This document shows positions 29,939 to 36,689 of a DNA stretch of 64,000 bases, in pieces. The position numbers and the translations under genes were made by a program. The stretch spans positions 1 to 64,000 of the forward strand of contig CACYZM010000003.1 of NCBI GenBank assembly GCA_902778855.1. Reading direction: 5' to 3'. Within the stretch, counting starts at the first letter, position 1. Every line of letters begins with the position of its first letter. Origin of the DNA: an uncultured Bacteroidia bacterium (GTDB taxonomy: Bacteria; Bacteroidota; Bacteroidia; Bacteroidales; UBA932). A model generated the notes under the pieces. That model worked only from the letters and a program-made list of their open reading frames with translations, was not told where the DNA came from and ran no database searches.

Positions 29939-30721
29939 ATGAACAAAGTCATGAATATCAAAAGCTTGGGTGCCACACTGCTTGTGGCCTTCGGATTGGT
30001 TTTGTCGAGTTGTTTAACGTATGCGCAGGATTGGGGCGGGCTGCAGCGGTTTGCGGCCGCGAATGCGGCGCTGGCGGAGCCGGCGGCCGGGCAGCCGCGT
30101 GTCGTGCTGATGGGCGATTCCATCACCGAGGAGTGGCTGCGGCTGCGGCCGGATTTCTTCTCGTCCAACGGCTATGTCGGCCGCGGCATCAGCGGCCAGG
30201 TGTCGGCGCAGATGCTGGTGCGCTTCCGTCAGGATGTCATCGACCTGAAGCCGGCCGTCGTGGTCATCAATGCCGGGACCAACGACGTCGCTGAAAACCA
30301 GGGCCCTTACAGCGAAGACTTCGCCTTCGGCAACATCGTTTCGATGACCGAACTGGCGCAGGCCAACGGCATCGCCGTCGTCCTGACGTCGGTGCTTCCC
30401 GCCGCCGCGTTCCGCTGGCGCCCGGCCATCACCGACGCCGCCGACAAGATTGCCGCGCTCAATGTCCGCATCAAGGCCTACGCCGCTGCGAAGGGGATTC
30501 CCTATGTCGATTATTACACCCCGATGGTCGTCTCCGATCCTTCCCGCGCCCTCAATCCCGCCTATTCCAACGACGGCGTCCATCCCGTCCCCGCCGGCTA
30601 CGAAGTGATGGAACCCCTGGTGATGGAAGCCATCGCCACGGCCCTCGCCGCCGCCAGCCAAGCCACTGCCAGCCAAGACGCCGCCTGCCAATCATCCTCC
30701 GCCTGCGGCTGCTGCCGCTAA
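29939..30721 (+). CDS. SGNH/GDSL-type hydrolase lipoprotein
   Basis: The protein has 260 residues. The N-terminus has a lipobox (LLVAFGLVLSSC). Block I VVLMGDSITEEWL carries the catalytic Ser, block II-like GYVGRGISGQ follows, block III INAGTNDVAEN supplies the oxyanion Asn, and NDGVHPVPAGYE has the catalytic Asp and His. The family removes acyl or acetyl groups from carbohydrates or lipids, here outside the cytoplasm. The last 24 residues are Ala/Ser-rich and end in CQSSSACGCCR, an unusual cysteine tail. Confidence 0.88.
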   Translation: MNKVMNIKSLGATLLVAFGLVLSSCLTYAQDWGGLQRFAAANAALAEPAAGQPRVVLMGDSITEEWLRLRPDFFSSNGYVGRGISGQVSAQMLVRFRQDVIDLKPAVVVINAGTNDVAENQGPYSEDFAFGNIVSMTELAQANGIAVVLTSVLPAAAFRWRPAITDAADKIAALNVRIKAYAAAKGIPYVDYYTPMVVSDPSRALNPAYSNDGVHPVPAGYEVMEPLVMEAIATALAAASQATASQDAACQSSSACGCCR

Positions 30722-30734
30722 ATACTGATTATTC

Positions 30735-30845
30735 CGCTGCAATGTACGCATCAGATTATCAGGATATTACGAAAATTGATCCCCCTATGAATGAAGGGGG
30801 TCAACTTTCGCAACTAGATGACTGTCAATTGCGTCCGTTGCAGCG
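30735..30845 (+). repeat. 111-nt structured repeat, left copy
   Basis: The element begins CGCTGCAATGTAC and ends GCGTCCGTTGCAGCG; its ends pair (CGCTGCAA/TTGCAGCG). A central stem TTGATCCCC/GGGGGTCAA spans about 30777-30804. The reverse complement of the copy at 31504-31614 aligns without gaps at 83 of 111 positions. The left flank (ctgattattc) also resembles the reverse complement of the right flank. Confidence 0.85.
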
Positions 30846-30867
30846 CAAAAATTGGCTGCTTGATACA

Positions 30868-31451
30868 ATGCTCCAGAAAGCCGACCCCTCCCAGGTGGCC
30901 GGCCTTTCCCGCTTTTTCAAGACGGGTCCCGGACAGTATGGGGAAGGGGATAAGTTTCTGGGCATCAAGGTTCCGGTTACGCGTCAGGTGGTAAAGAACT
31001 GTTGGCGCGAAGTCGGCCTGTCCGAGCTGGAGGAATGCATTTGCAGCGAAGCCGGGAGTGACGGGGGCGTCATGCCCGACTCGCTCGGGCATCTCGCAGG
31101 CGGACTGCGTCGATTTTTATCTCGCCCATACGGATTTCATCAACAACTGGGACCTGGTCGATCTCTCCTGCTATCCGCTGCTGGGCGTGTGGCTGCTCGA
31201 CAAAGATCGCTCACTGCTGTACGGCCTGGCCCGCAAAGGCAAGACCCTCTGGGAGCAGCGAATCGGCATCGTCAGCACCATGACCTTCATCCGCCACGGC
31301 CAGCTTGACGATACCTTCGCCATCGCCGACATCCTGCTCCATCATCCCCACGACCTGATCCACAAAGCCGTCGGCTGGCTCCTCCGCGAAGCCCCGCTAC
31401 GCCATCGAGAAGTTCACGGAGGCCGAACGCCGCTCTTACCTGCTGCGCTAA
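30868..31451 (+). pseudogene. DNA alkylation repair protein (AlkD-like), decayed
   Basis: Three frames must be joined. The first encodes LQKADPSQVAGLSRFFKTG, YGEGDKFLGIKVPVTRQVVK and ELEECI. After a shift near 31045 the second encodes DFYLAHTDFINNWDLVDLS, ARKGKTLWEQRIGIVSTMTF and LIHKAVGWLLREA. After a shift near 31393 the third encodes RYAIEKFTEAERRSYLLR and the stop at 31449. These are the consecutive HEAT-repeat segments of AlkD-type alkylpurine DNA glycosylases, with stretches missing at both joins. The gene lies wholly between two inverted 111-nt repeats. Confidence 0.85.
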
Positions 31452-31503
31452 CCTCTCTGGCCGCCCATTTCTTCGGCTGCCTCCGTTCGGCAGTCCTTTT
31501 TTT

Positions 31504-31614
31504 CGCTGCAACGGACGCAGTTGACTATCATGCTGTTATAAAAATTGATCCCCTCGGTTTTTGAGGGGATCAATTTGTGTAAACGACTGATACACTGGTG
31601 TGTACATTGCAGCG
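31504..31614 (-). repeat. 111-nt structured repeat, right (inverted) copy
   Basis: This is the inverted partner of 30735-30845, with identical length and end sequences. The central stem is a perfect 14 bp (31542-31555 with 31563-31576, AAATTGATCCCCTC/GAGGGGATCAATTT) around a seven-base loop. The right end runs straight into a short tandem repeat. Confidence 0.85.
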
Positions 31615-31654
31615 GGAATCAGCGGGAATCAGCGGGAATCAGCGGGAATCAGCG
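31611..31654 (+). repeat. Tandem repeat of a 10-bp unit
   Basis: Four exact copies of agcgggaatc (31611-31650) and a partial fifth (agcg) start inside the end of the right 111-nt repeat. It lies 18 bases beyond the stop of the XRE gene. It looks like slippage growth of the element end. Confidence 0.9.
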
Positions 31655-31672
31655 AAAAGAGGGCGACAGCCC

Positions 31673-31915
31673 TCACTCGGCGTAGATGTCTTCGTCGAGC
31701 GCGACGCCTTCGGGGTCGGGCTGGTAGTCGAGGATGTCGCCGGGGAGGCAGTCGAGGACCTTGCAGAGCTTGTTGAGGGTCGTGAAGCGGATAGCGCGGC
31801 CTTTCCCTGTCTTGAGCAGGGAAAGGTTCGTCATAGAGATGCCGATCTTCTCCGAGAGTTCGGAGAGCTTCATATGGCGCTCCCAGAGGATTTTATCTAG
31901 ATTGACGGTGATCAT
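31673..31915 (-). CDS. XRE-family helix-turn-helix regulator (YozG-like)
   Basis: The protein has 80 residues, a single HTH domain: MKLSELSEKIGISMTNLSLLKTGKGRAIRFTTLNKLCKVLDCLPGD, split across the usual five helices. The C-terminus is acidic (DEDIYAE). Its start overlaps the stop of the DUF2975 gene (ATGA). A small XRE protein paired with a DUF2975 membrane protein is a recurring two-gene unit. It probably binds its own promoter; see the palindrome at 32391-32428. Confidence 0.9.
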   Translation of the reverse strand: MITVNLDKILWERHMKLSELSEKIGISMTNLSLLKTGKGRAIRFTTLNKLCKVLDCLPGDILDYQPDPEGVALDEDIYAE

Positions 31916-32388
31916 ATGGCCAGATTGCTGTCTTTGGCGGCCAGGTAGGCCATCTTGTAAAGTCCGGCGAAGAGCAGGACGATGAGGGGAATGAGAATGA
32001 CGTTTGAATCGACCATCAGGGCCGATTCCCCGTGAACGGCCGCCTGGTAGTTGGAGCGGACGAAGGTAAGGAGCACCGTCACGAGCGCCGTCCAGCGGAT
32101 GAGGGCGATGTTGGACCTGGGGAAGATTTCACCGCATGCCAGCCCCCGGTTGATCCGGACGATGAAAATGCAGCACATCACGTAGAGGAGGGTGACGCCG
32201 ACGAAGCGTCCGGCGAAGATGAAGATCTGCCAGCTCCGGATCTCAGGATTCCATACGACCGGGTTGATGAAATTCTTCAGCCAGAACTGGGAGATCATTT
32301 GAAAGTAGGTGTAGGCAAGCGTCAGGCCACCTATGACAAGGATGGCGATGGAGAGCCGCTTGATGCTCTTTTGAAGGGAATTGGTCAT
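31912..32388 (-). CDS. DUF2975 membrane protein
   Basis: The protein has 158 residues from ATG 32388 (MTNSLQKSIKRLSIAILVIGG). Four membrane helices lie at about 13-33, 55-78, 96-118 and 130-150. The sequence between helices 2 and 3 (RINRGLACGEIFPRSNIALIRW) is the family's conserved segment. The function is unknown; the pairing with the XRE regulator suggests a membrane partner that senses or sequesters it. Confidence 0.85.
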   Translation of the reverse strand: MTNSLQKSIKRLSIAILVIGGLTLAYTYFQMISQFWLKNFINPVVWNPEIRSWQIFIFAGRFVGVTLLYVMCCIFIVRINRGLACGEIFPRSNIALIRWTALVTVLLTFVRSNYQAAVHGESALMVDSNVILIPLIVLLFAGLYKMAYLAAKDSNLAI

Positions 32389-32390
32389 AT

Positions 32391-32428
32391 ATCTTTGTTT
32401 TTCGTTTGCACTTTCGAAAAACAAAGAT
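32391..32428. promoter_or_regulatory. 14-bp palindrome upstream of the DUF2975/XRE operon
   Basis: ATCTTTGTTTTTCG (32391-32404) and CGAAAAACAAAGAT (32415-32428) are perfect reverse complements separated by ten bases. The minus-strand -7 box TATCTTTG (32429-32422) is part of the right arm, so a protein bound here would block transcription. It is a candidate autoregulatory operator for the XRE protein; a hairpin in the leader is the alternative. Confidence 0.65.
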
Positions 32429-32485
32429 AATACCAATTTTACGAAATTCATAAATTAATTTTATGAAAATCGTAAAAAAGACGGG

Positions 32486-33364
32486 TTATTGTTTGACCCG
32501 GCGGGTCTGGAGGATGACGGAGAGGACGATCAGCGTGAGGCCGAGCCAGAACGACCAGCCGACTTCGCGCGTTTCGTGGAAGAGGAGCGCCGCCAGGGCG
32601 ATGCTGTACACGGGCTCCAGGTTGTAGGTGAGGTTGACGGTGAAAGCCGACAGCTTGCGTAGCGCCTGGAGTTGGAAGAAGAAGGGGACGACGGTAAAGA
32701 CGGAGCCGAGGAGGATGAGCCAGAGCCAGTCGCCGGGAGCCGGAACGATCGCCTCGGACGGAAGGATCCGGGCCTGAACCGGGAGACAGAAGGTTAGGAA
32801 GAGGGCGCCGCCGGCCAGTTCCCAGAGCAGCATCGTCGCGCTGTCTTCGCCGGAGCGGTTCGCCACGTTGATGTTGCACAGGGCAAAGATGGAGTAGAGG
32901 GCCGCGGACAGCAGGCCCAGCGCGATGCCGAGCCGGTACCGGACGTCGAGGCTGAAGATCAGCAGGACGCCGGCGATGGAAATGAAGCTGATGAGCACTT
33001 CGCTCCAGGAAAACCGTTTCCGGCCGAACAAGGGTTCGAACAGCGTGGTGAAGAAGCAGGAGGTGGCGATGCAGGCCACGCCGATCGACACGTTGGCTGT
33101 CTGGATGCTGGCAAAGAAAGCGACCCAGTGCAGGGCCAGCAGAATGCCGCAGGCCATAATCTGGCGCGTCGTCTTGCCGTCCACTTTGTGCAGCCGCCGG
33201 GTCAGCGCCAGGACGGTGACCAGCGTCACGACGCTCACGATCATCCGCACCCAGACCAGCGACAGGCCGCCGAGCGAGATCAACCGGCCGAAAATCCCCG
33301 TCCAGCCGGCGAGGAAAACGGCGGTGTGGAGCAGGATCAGGGTACGGGTGTTCTCTTTCATCAT
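32486..33364 (-). CDS. DMT/EamA-family transporter
   Basis: The protein has 292 residues and ten hydrophobic helices in two EamA halves. The first half has WVAFFASIQTANVSIGVACIATSCFF, split here as ALHWVAFFASIQTANVS and IGVACIATSCFF. The second half has WLILLGSVFTVVPFFFQLQALRKLS and LEPVYSIALAALLFHE. These proteins export or import small metabolites; the substrate cannot be read. Start 33364 or 33361 (two Met in a row). It is divergent from the M28 peptidase gene. Confidence 0.9.
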   Translation of the reverse strand: MMKENTRTLILLHTAVFLAGWTGIFGRLISLGGLSLVWVRMIVSVVTLVTVLALTRRLHKVDGKTTRQIMACGILLALHWVAFFASIQTANVSIGVACIATSCFFTTLFEPLFGRKRFSWSEVLISFISIAGVLLIFSLDVRYRLGIALGLLSAALYSIFALCNINVANRSGEDSATMLLWELAGGALFLTFCLPVQARILPSEAIVPAPGDWLWLILLGSVFTVVPFFFQLQALRKLSAFTVNLTYNLEPVYSIALAALLFHETREVGWSFWLGLTLIVLSVILQTRRVKQ

Positions 33365-33381
33365 CAGGCAAAAATAAACAT

Positions 33382-33415
33382 TTTGCCGGGCAAGGGCAAA
33401 TAATCGCTATCTTTA
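33382..33415 (+). promoter_or_regulatory. Promoter of the M28 peptidase gene
   Basis: TTTG (33382-33385) and TATCTTTA (33408-33415) are spaced by 22 bases, close to the Bacteroidota consensus; the ATG follows at 33438. Confidence 0.6.
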
Positions 33416-33437
33416 CATGGATTAGCAGAAAAGTCTT

Positions 33438-34718
33438 ATGAAAACCATTCGGAATCTTTGTCTGGCCGCGCTGGCGGCGCTGCTGCTGGCTCCGGCCGTG
33501 CAGGCGCAGGACCTGCCCCGGTTCGAAAAAATGGTCCGCCAACTCAGCGGCGCGAAATACCAGGGCCGCGGCTATGCCCGCGACGGCGTCCGCAAGGCGG
33601 GGAAGTACATCGCCCGGGAGTTTCAGAAGTCCGGCGTCGATGCGGTGACGCTTCAGTCCTTTACGCTCGACATCAACACCTTCAGCGGGAAGATGGATAT
33701 GTGGGCTGACGGTCGCAAACTGGCGCCCGGCATCGATTTCTCGATGCGCGAGTATTCGCCGGGCGTCCACGGGGAGTTCCCGGTGTATCACGTCGATACC
33801 CTGAACTTCGATGCCGACCGAATGTTCGCCGACCTGGCCCGGCCGGAGTATGCGAACTGTCTCGTGTGTTGCGAATTCTGGTTCACCTACAACCACCGGG
33901 AGGCGTTCTCCAAACTCCAGAAGGCCGGTGCCTGCCCGAATGCGGGCCTGCTCTACGAATGGACGTCGCCCATCAAGTTCTACAAGGCCTACGGCGAGAA
34001 GGTGGTGGACAAGCCCATCGTCTGGGTTACCCCCGAGGCCATCGCCGGCGTGAAGACCGTCCGGCTGAACGTCGACAATGAATTCCTGAAAGGATACCCG
34101 ACGGAGAACGTCATCGCGAAGGTCGAGGGCCGCCGCCACGACGGCTGCTATGTCTTTACGGCGCACTATGACCATCTCGGCAATCTCGGTTGGAAGGTGT
34201 ATTACCCCGGCGCCAACGACAACGCCTCCGGCACGGCCGCCATCATCACGCTGGCCCAGTACTATGCGGAGCATCGGCCGGAATACGATATGTATTTCAT
34301 TGCCTTTTCCGGCGAAGACGCCAACCTGCGCGGCTCGACCTGGTTCGTGGAGCATCCCGTGGTGCCGCTCGACCAGATCCGCTATCTGTTCAATCTCGAC
34401 ATGATCGGCGACAACAATCCCGTCCAGTACTGCGAAGTCAGCGACGCCGGCATGGCGCGCTATGGACTGTTCGAGCAGATCAATGCGGAGCAGGGGCTCT
34501 TCCAGGCGCTCAACCGCGGCGAACTGGCCGCCAACAGCGACCATTACCCCTTCGCCGTTCGCGGCGTTCCCTGCATCTTCCTGGAAAACCAGGAAGGCGA
34601 CGCCTTCCCATACTACCACACCCCGAACGACAATATGAAGACCATCCGTCTCGACAGCTACATCCCCGTCTTCAAACTGGTCACGTCGTTTGTTGAGAAG
34701 GATTGTCTTAGCGACTAG
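33438..34718 (+). CDS. M28-family zinc aminopeptidase-like protein, secreted
   Basis: The protein has 426 residues with a signal peptide (MKTIRNLCLAALAALLLAPAVQA). The zinc ligands of M28 are visible in order: TAHYDHLGN (His), GANDNASGTAA (Asp), FSGEDANLRGS (Glu, with ED where EE is usual), NLDMIGDN (Asp) and YYHTPNDNM (His). The region before them is a PA-like insert. It probably trims peptides in the periplasm. The ED variation is modest and need not abolish activity. The gene converges on psuG. Confidence 0.9.
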   Translation: MKTIRNLCLAALAALLLAPAVQAQDLPRFEKMVRQLSGAKYQGRGYARDGVRKAGKYIAREFQKSGVDAVTLQSFTLDINTFSGKMDMWADGRKLAPGIDFSMREYSPGVHGEFPVYHVDTLNFDADRMFADLARPEYANCLVCCEFWFTYNHREAFSKLQKAGACPNAGLLYEWTSPIKFYKAYGEKVVDKPIVWVTPEAIAGVKTVRLNVDNEFLKGYPTENVIAKVEGRRHDGCYVFTAHYDHLGNLGWKVYYPGANDNASGTAAIITLAQYYAEHRPEYDMYFIAFSGEDANLRGSTWFVEHPVVPLDQIRYLFNLDMIGDNNPVQYCEVSDAGMARYGLFEQINAEQGLFQALNRGELAANSDHYPFAVRGVPCIFLENQEGDAFPYYHTPNDNMKTIRLDSYIPVFKLVTSFVEKDCLSD

Positions 34719-34738
34719 TTTCTGGCGGCTGAAAGCGA

Positions 34739-35650
34739 TTACTTGACTAGTGATTTGGCGATGTGGGCGGCGAGGCGGGCGTTGTTGAGGACGAGCTGGA
34801 TGTTGGCGGAGAGGGAGTCGCCGCCGGTGAGGTCCTTGACGCGGGCGAGGAGGTAGGGGGTTGTCTCCTTGCCGTGGATGCCCAGACGCCGGGCGTCGGC
34901 GACGGCCTGGTCGATGGCGGCGTTGATGCGGGCTGGATCCATCGAATAGGCTTCCGGAATCGGATTGGTCACGAGCATGCCGCCGCCGAGGCCCATCTCC
35001 TGCTGGGCGCGGAACGCGGCGGCGATTTCTTCCGGCGTGTCGAGACGATAATCGACTTTGAAGCCGCTGGTGCGGGTGTAGAAGGCCGGGAGTTCTTCCG
35101 TGCCGTAGCCGATGACCGGTACGCCCTTCGTTTCCAGATACTCTAGGGTAAGGCCCAGGTCCAGAATGGCTTTCGCGCCGGCGCAGACCACCAGCACGGG
35201 CGTGCGGCCGAGCTCTTCGAGGTCGGCCGAGATGTCCATCGTGGTCTCGGCGCCGCGGTGCACGCCGCCGATGCCGCCAGTGGCGAAGACCCGGATGCCG
35301 GCCAGATGGGCGATGATCATCGTGGTGGCCACGGTGCAGGCGCCGTCGGCGCCGCGGGCGACCAGCACGGGCAGGTCGCGGCGCGAGGCCTTGGTGACGG
35401 CCGCGCCTTTCTTGCCGAGGTATTCGATCTCGGCCGCCGTGAGGCCGGCCTTCAGCTGGCCGCCGATCAAGGCGATCGTGGCCGGCACGGCGCCGGCCTC
35501 CCGGACCGTCTCTTCCACCTTCAGGGCGGTTTCGACGTTCTGGGGATAGGGCATTCCGTGGGAAATGATGGTCGATTCCAGGGCGACGACCGGCTCGCCG
35601 GCCATCAGGGCCGCCTTGACGGCCGGGGAAATTATCAGGTGTTCTTTCAT
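34739..35650 (-). CDS. psuG: Pseudouridine-5'-phosphate glycosidase
   Basis: The protein has 303 residues, the normal length. It cleaves pseudouridine 5'-phosphate to uracil and ribose 5-phosphate. Motifs are ALESTIISHGMPYPQNVETA, GLTAAEIEYLGKKG, ASRRDLP, TTMIIAHLAGIRVFATGGIG and LVVCAGAKAILDLGLTLEYLE, followed by FPAFYTRTSG-like LPAFYTRTSGFKVDYR. The start overlaps the stop of the deoxyribosyltransferase-like gene (ATGA), forming a nucleoside salvage operon. No psuK kinase is seen next to it. Confidence 0.95.
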   Translation of the reverse strand: MKEHLIISPAVKAALMAGEPVVALESTIISHGMPYPQNVETALKVEETVREAGAVPATIALIGGQLKAGLTAAEIEYLGKKGAAVTKASRRDLPVLVARGADGACTVATTMIIAHLAGIRVFATGGIGGVHRGAETTMDISADLEELGRTPVLVVCAGAKAILDLGLTLEYLETKGVPVIGYGTEELPAFYTRTSGFKVDYRLDTPEEIAAAFRAQQEMGLGGGMLVTNPIPEAYSMDPARINAAIDQAVADARRLGIHGKETTPYLLARVKDLTGGDSLSANIQLVLNNARLAAHIAKSLVK

Positions 35651-36075
35651 AAGGCGATGGCAGCGAGAAGTCCGTCGACGCTGTCGACGACGGCATCGAA
35701 CAATTTGTACATCAGTTCCGGTTCCTGCTTTTCGGGGATGTAGACCACGGTCTTGATCCCCTTGCCGGCGAACCAGCCGGCTTCGGTGTGGGCGCTCCGG
35801 CCGCAGGGCAGCACCAGCACGCAGGCATCGGCCCATTCCATCGCCCGGAAGTCGGCGCTGAAGCCTTTTTCGGCAATGGGGTGGTTCAGGTGGTCGATAT
35901 ATTCCCGGGCCGTCCATTCCAGCCAGTTCTCGTCGATGTCCGCCCAGTGGAATCCGCCGGGATTCTCTTCGGGATTGCGGAAATCGTAGACTTCGTGCCC
36001 GGCTTCGCGCAACCGTGCGACGACTTCGGGCTGATACGGGTTTCGCCAGCTGGAGGCGACGTAGACTTTGGCCAT
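35647..36075 (-). CDS. Nucleoside 2-deoxyribosyltransferase-like protein
   Basis: The protein has 142 residues from ATG 36075. It begins AKVYVASSWRNPYQPEVVARL and has EVYDFRNPEENPGGFHWADID, MEWADACVLVLPCGRSAHTEAGW; the Glu in SAHTEAGW fits the catalytic position of the family. It would transfer deoxyribose between bases or hydrolyse a modified nucleotide. It is encoded directly upstream of psuG, so a shared role in modified-nucleoside turnover is likely. It is divergent from the carbonic anhydrase gene. Confidence 0.85.
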   Translation of the reverse strand: MAKVYVASSWRNPYQPEVVARLREAGHEVYDFRNPEENPGGFHWADIDENWLEWTAREYIDHLNHPIAEKGFSADFRAMEWADACVLVLPCGRSAHTEAGWFAGKGIKTVVYIPEKQEPELMYKLFDAVVDSVDGLLAAIAL

Positions 36076-36119
36076 GGGAACAATCTTTTTGCGGTATGCG
36101 AAGATAATGACTTTTCTTG

Positions 36120-36127
36120 TAACTTTG
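36120..36127 (+). promoter_or_regulatory. -7 box for the carbonic anhydrase gene
   Basis: TAACTTTG is an exact TAnnTTTG match ten bases before the ATG at 36138. A TTTG lies 28 bases upstream (36088-36091), longer than usual. Confidence 0.5.
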
Positions 36128-36137
36128 TAGAAATGCA

Positions 36138-36686
36138 ATGATAAAGAATATGATCGACGACATCCTTCAGTATAACCGGCAATTCGTGGCCGACAAGGGC
36201 TACGAGCCGTTCATTACCGACAAATACCCCGCCCGGAAACTTGCTGTGCTCACTTGTATGGACACGCGCCTGACGGAACTGCTTCCCAAGGCGCTGGGCC
36301 TGCGCAACGGCGACGCCAAGATCATCAAGAACGCCGGCGGCCTCGTCCTTTCGGAAACGGATTCGGCCATCCGCTCGCTGCTGGTGGGCATCTACGAGCT
36401 GGGCGTCCAGGAAGTGATGGTGGTGCACCATTCCACCTGCGGCGCCTGCCATATGAGTTACGACGCCTTCCGCCCGCATATGTTGGAGCACGGCATCTCC
36501 GAAGCGACGCTCGCCGAATGGGAGGCCAAAGGCGTGGCCGGCTGGCTCGAAGGCTTCCACGATACGGAAGCCTCCGTCCGCAAGACCGTGGCCGCCATCG
36601 TCAATCACCCGCTGGTCCCGAAAGACGTGGTCGTCCGTGGCTTCATCATCGATTCGGTAACCGGTGCGCTGACCGAAATCAAGTGA
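36138..36686 (+). CDS. Beta-carbonic anhydrase
   Basis: The protein has 182 residues. It interconverts CO2 and bicarbonate. Zinc ligands and catalytic residues are visible: Cys40 with Asp42 and Arg44 in LTCMDTR, His99 and Cys102 in VVHHSTCGACH. IIKNAGGLVLSETDSAIRSL is the conserved dimer segment. No signal peptide, so cytoplasmic. The GH92 gene starts three bases after the stop, and co-transcription is possible although the functions seem unrelated. An alternative start is the ATG at 36150. Confidence 0.93.
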   Translation: MIKNMIDDILQYNRQFVADKGYEPFITDKYPARKLAVLTCMDTRLTELLPKALGLRNGDAKIIKNAGGLVLSETDSAIRSLLVGIYELGVQEVMVVHHSTCGACHMSYDAFRPHMLEHGISEATLAEWEAKGVAGWLEGFHDTEASVRKTVAAIVNHPLVPKDVVVRGFIIDSVTGALTEIK

Positions 36687-36689
36687 GTT

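Noticed and set aside
31611..31654. Possible CRISPR array
   Set aside because: The units are 10 bp, directly adjacent and without spacers.
32448..35696. 1082-codon minus-strand frame
   Set aside because: It crosses psuG, the M28 gene and the DMT gene in wrong frames and is Arg/Pro-rich.
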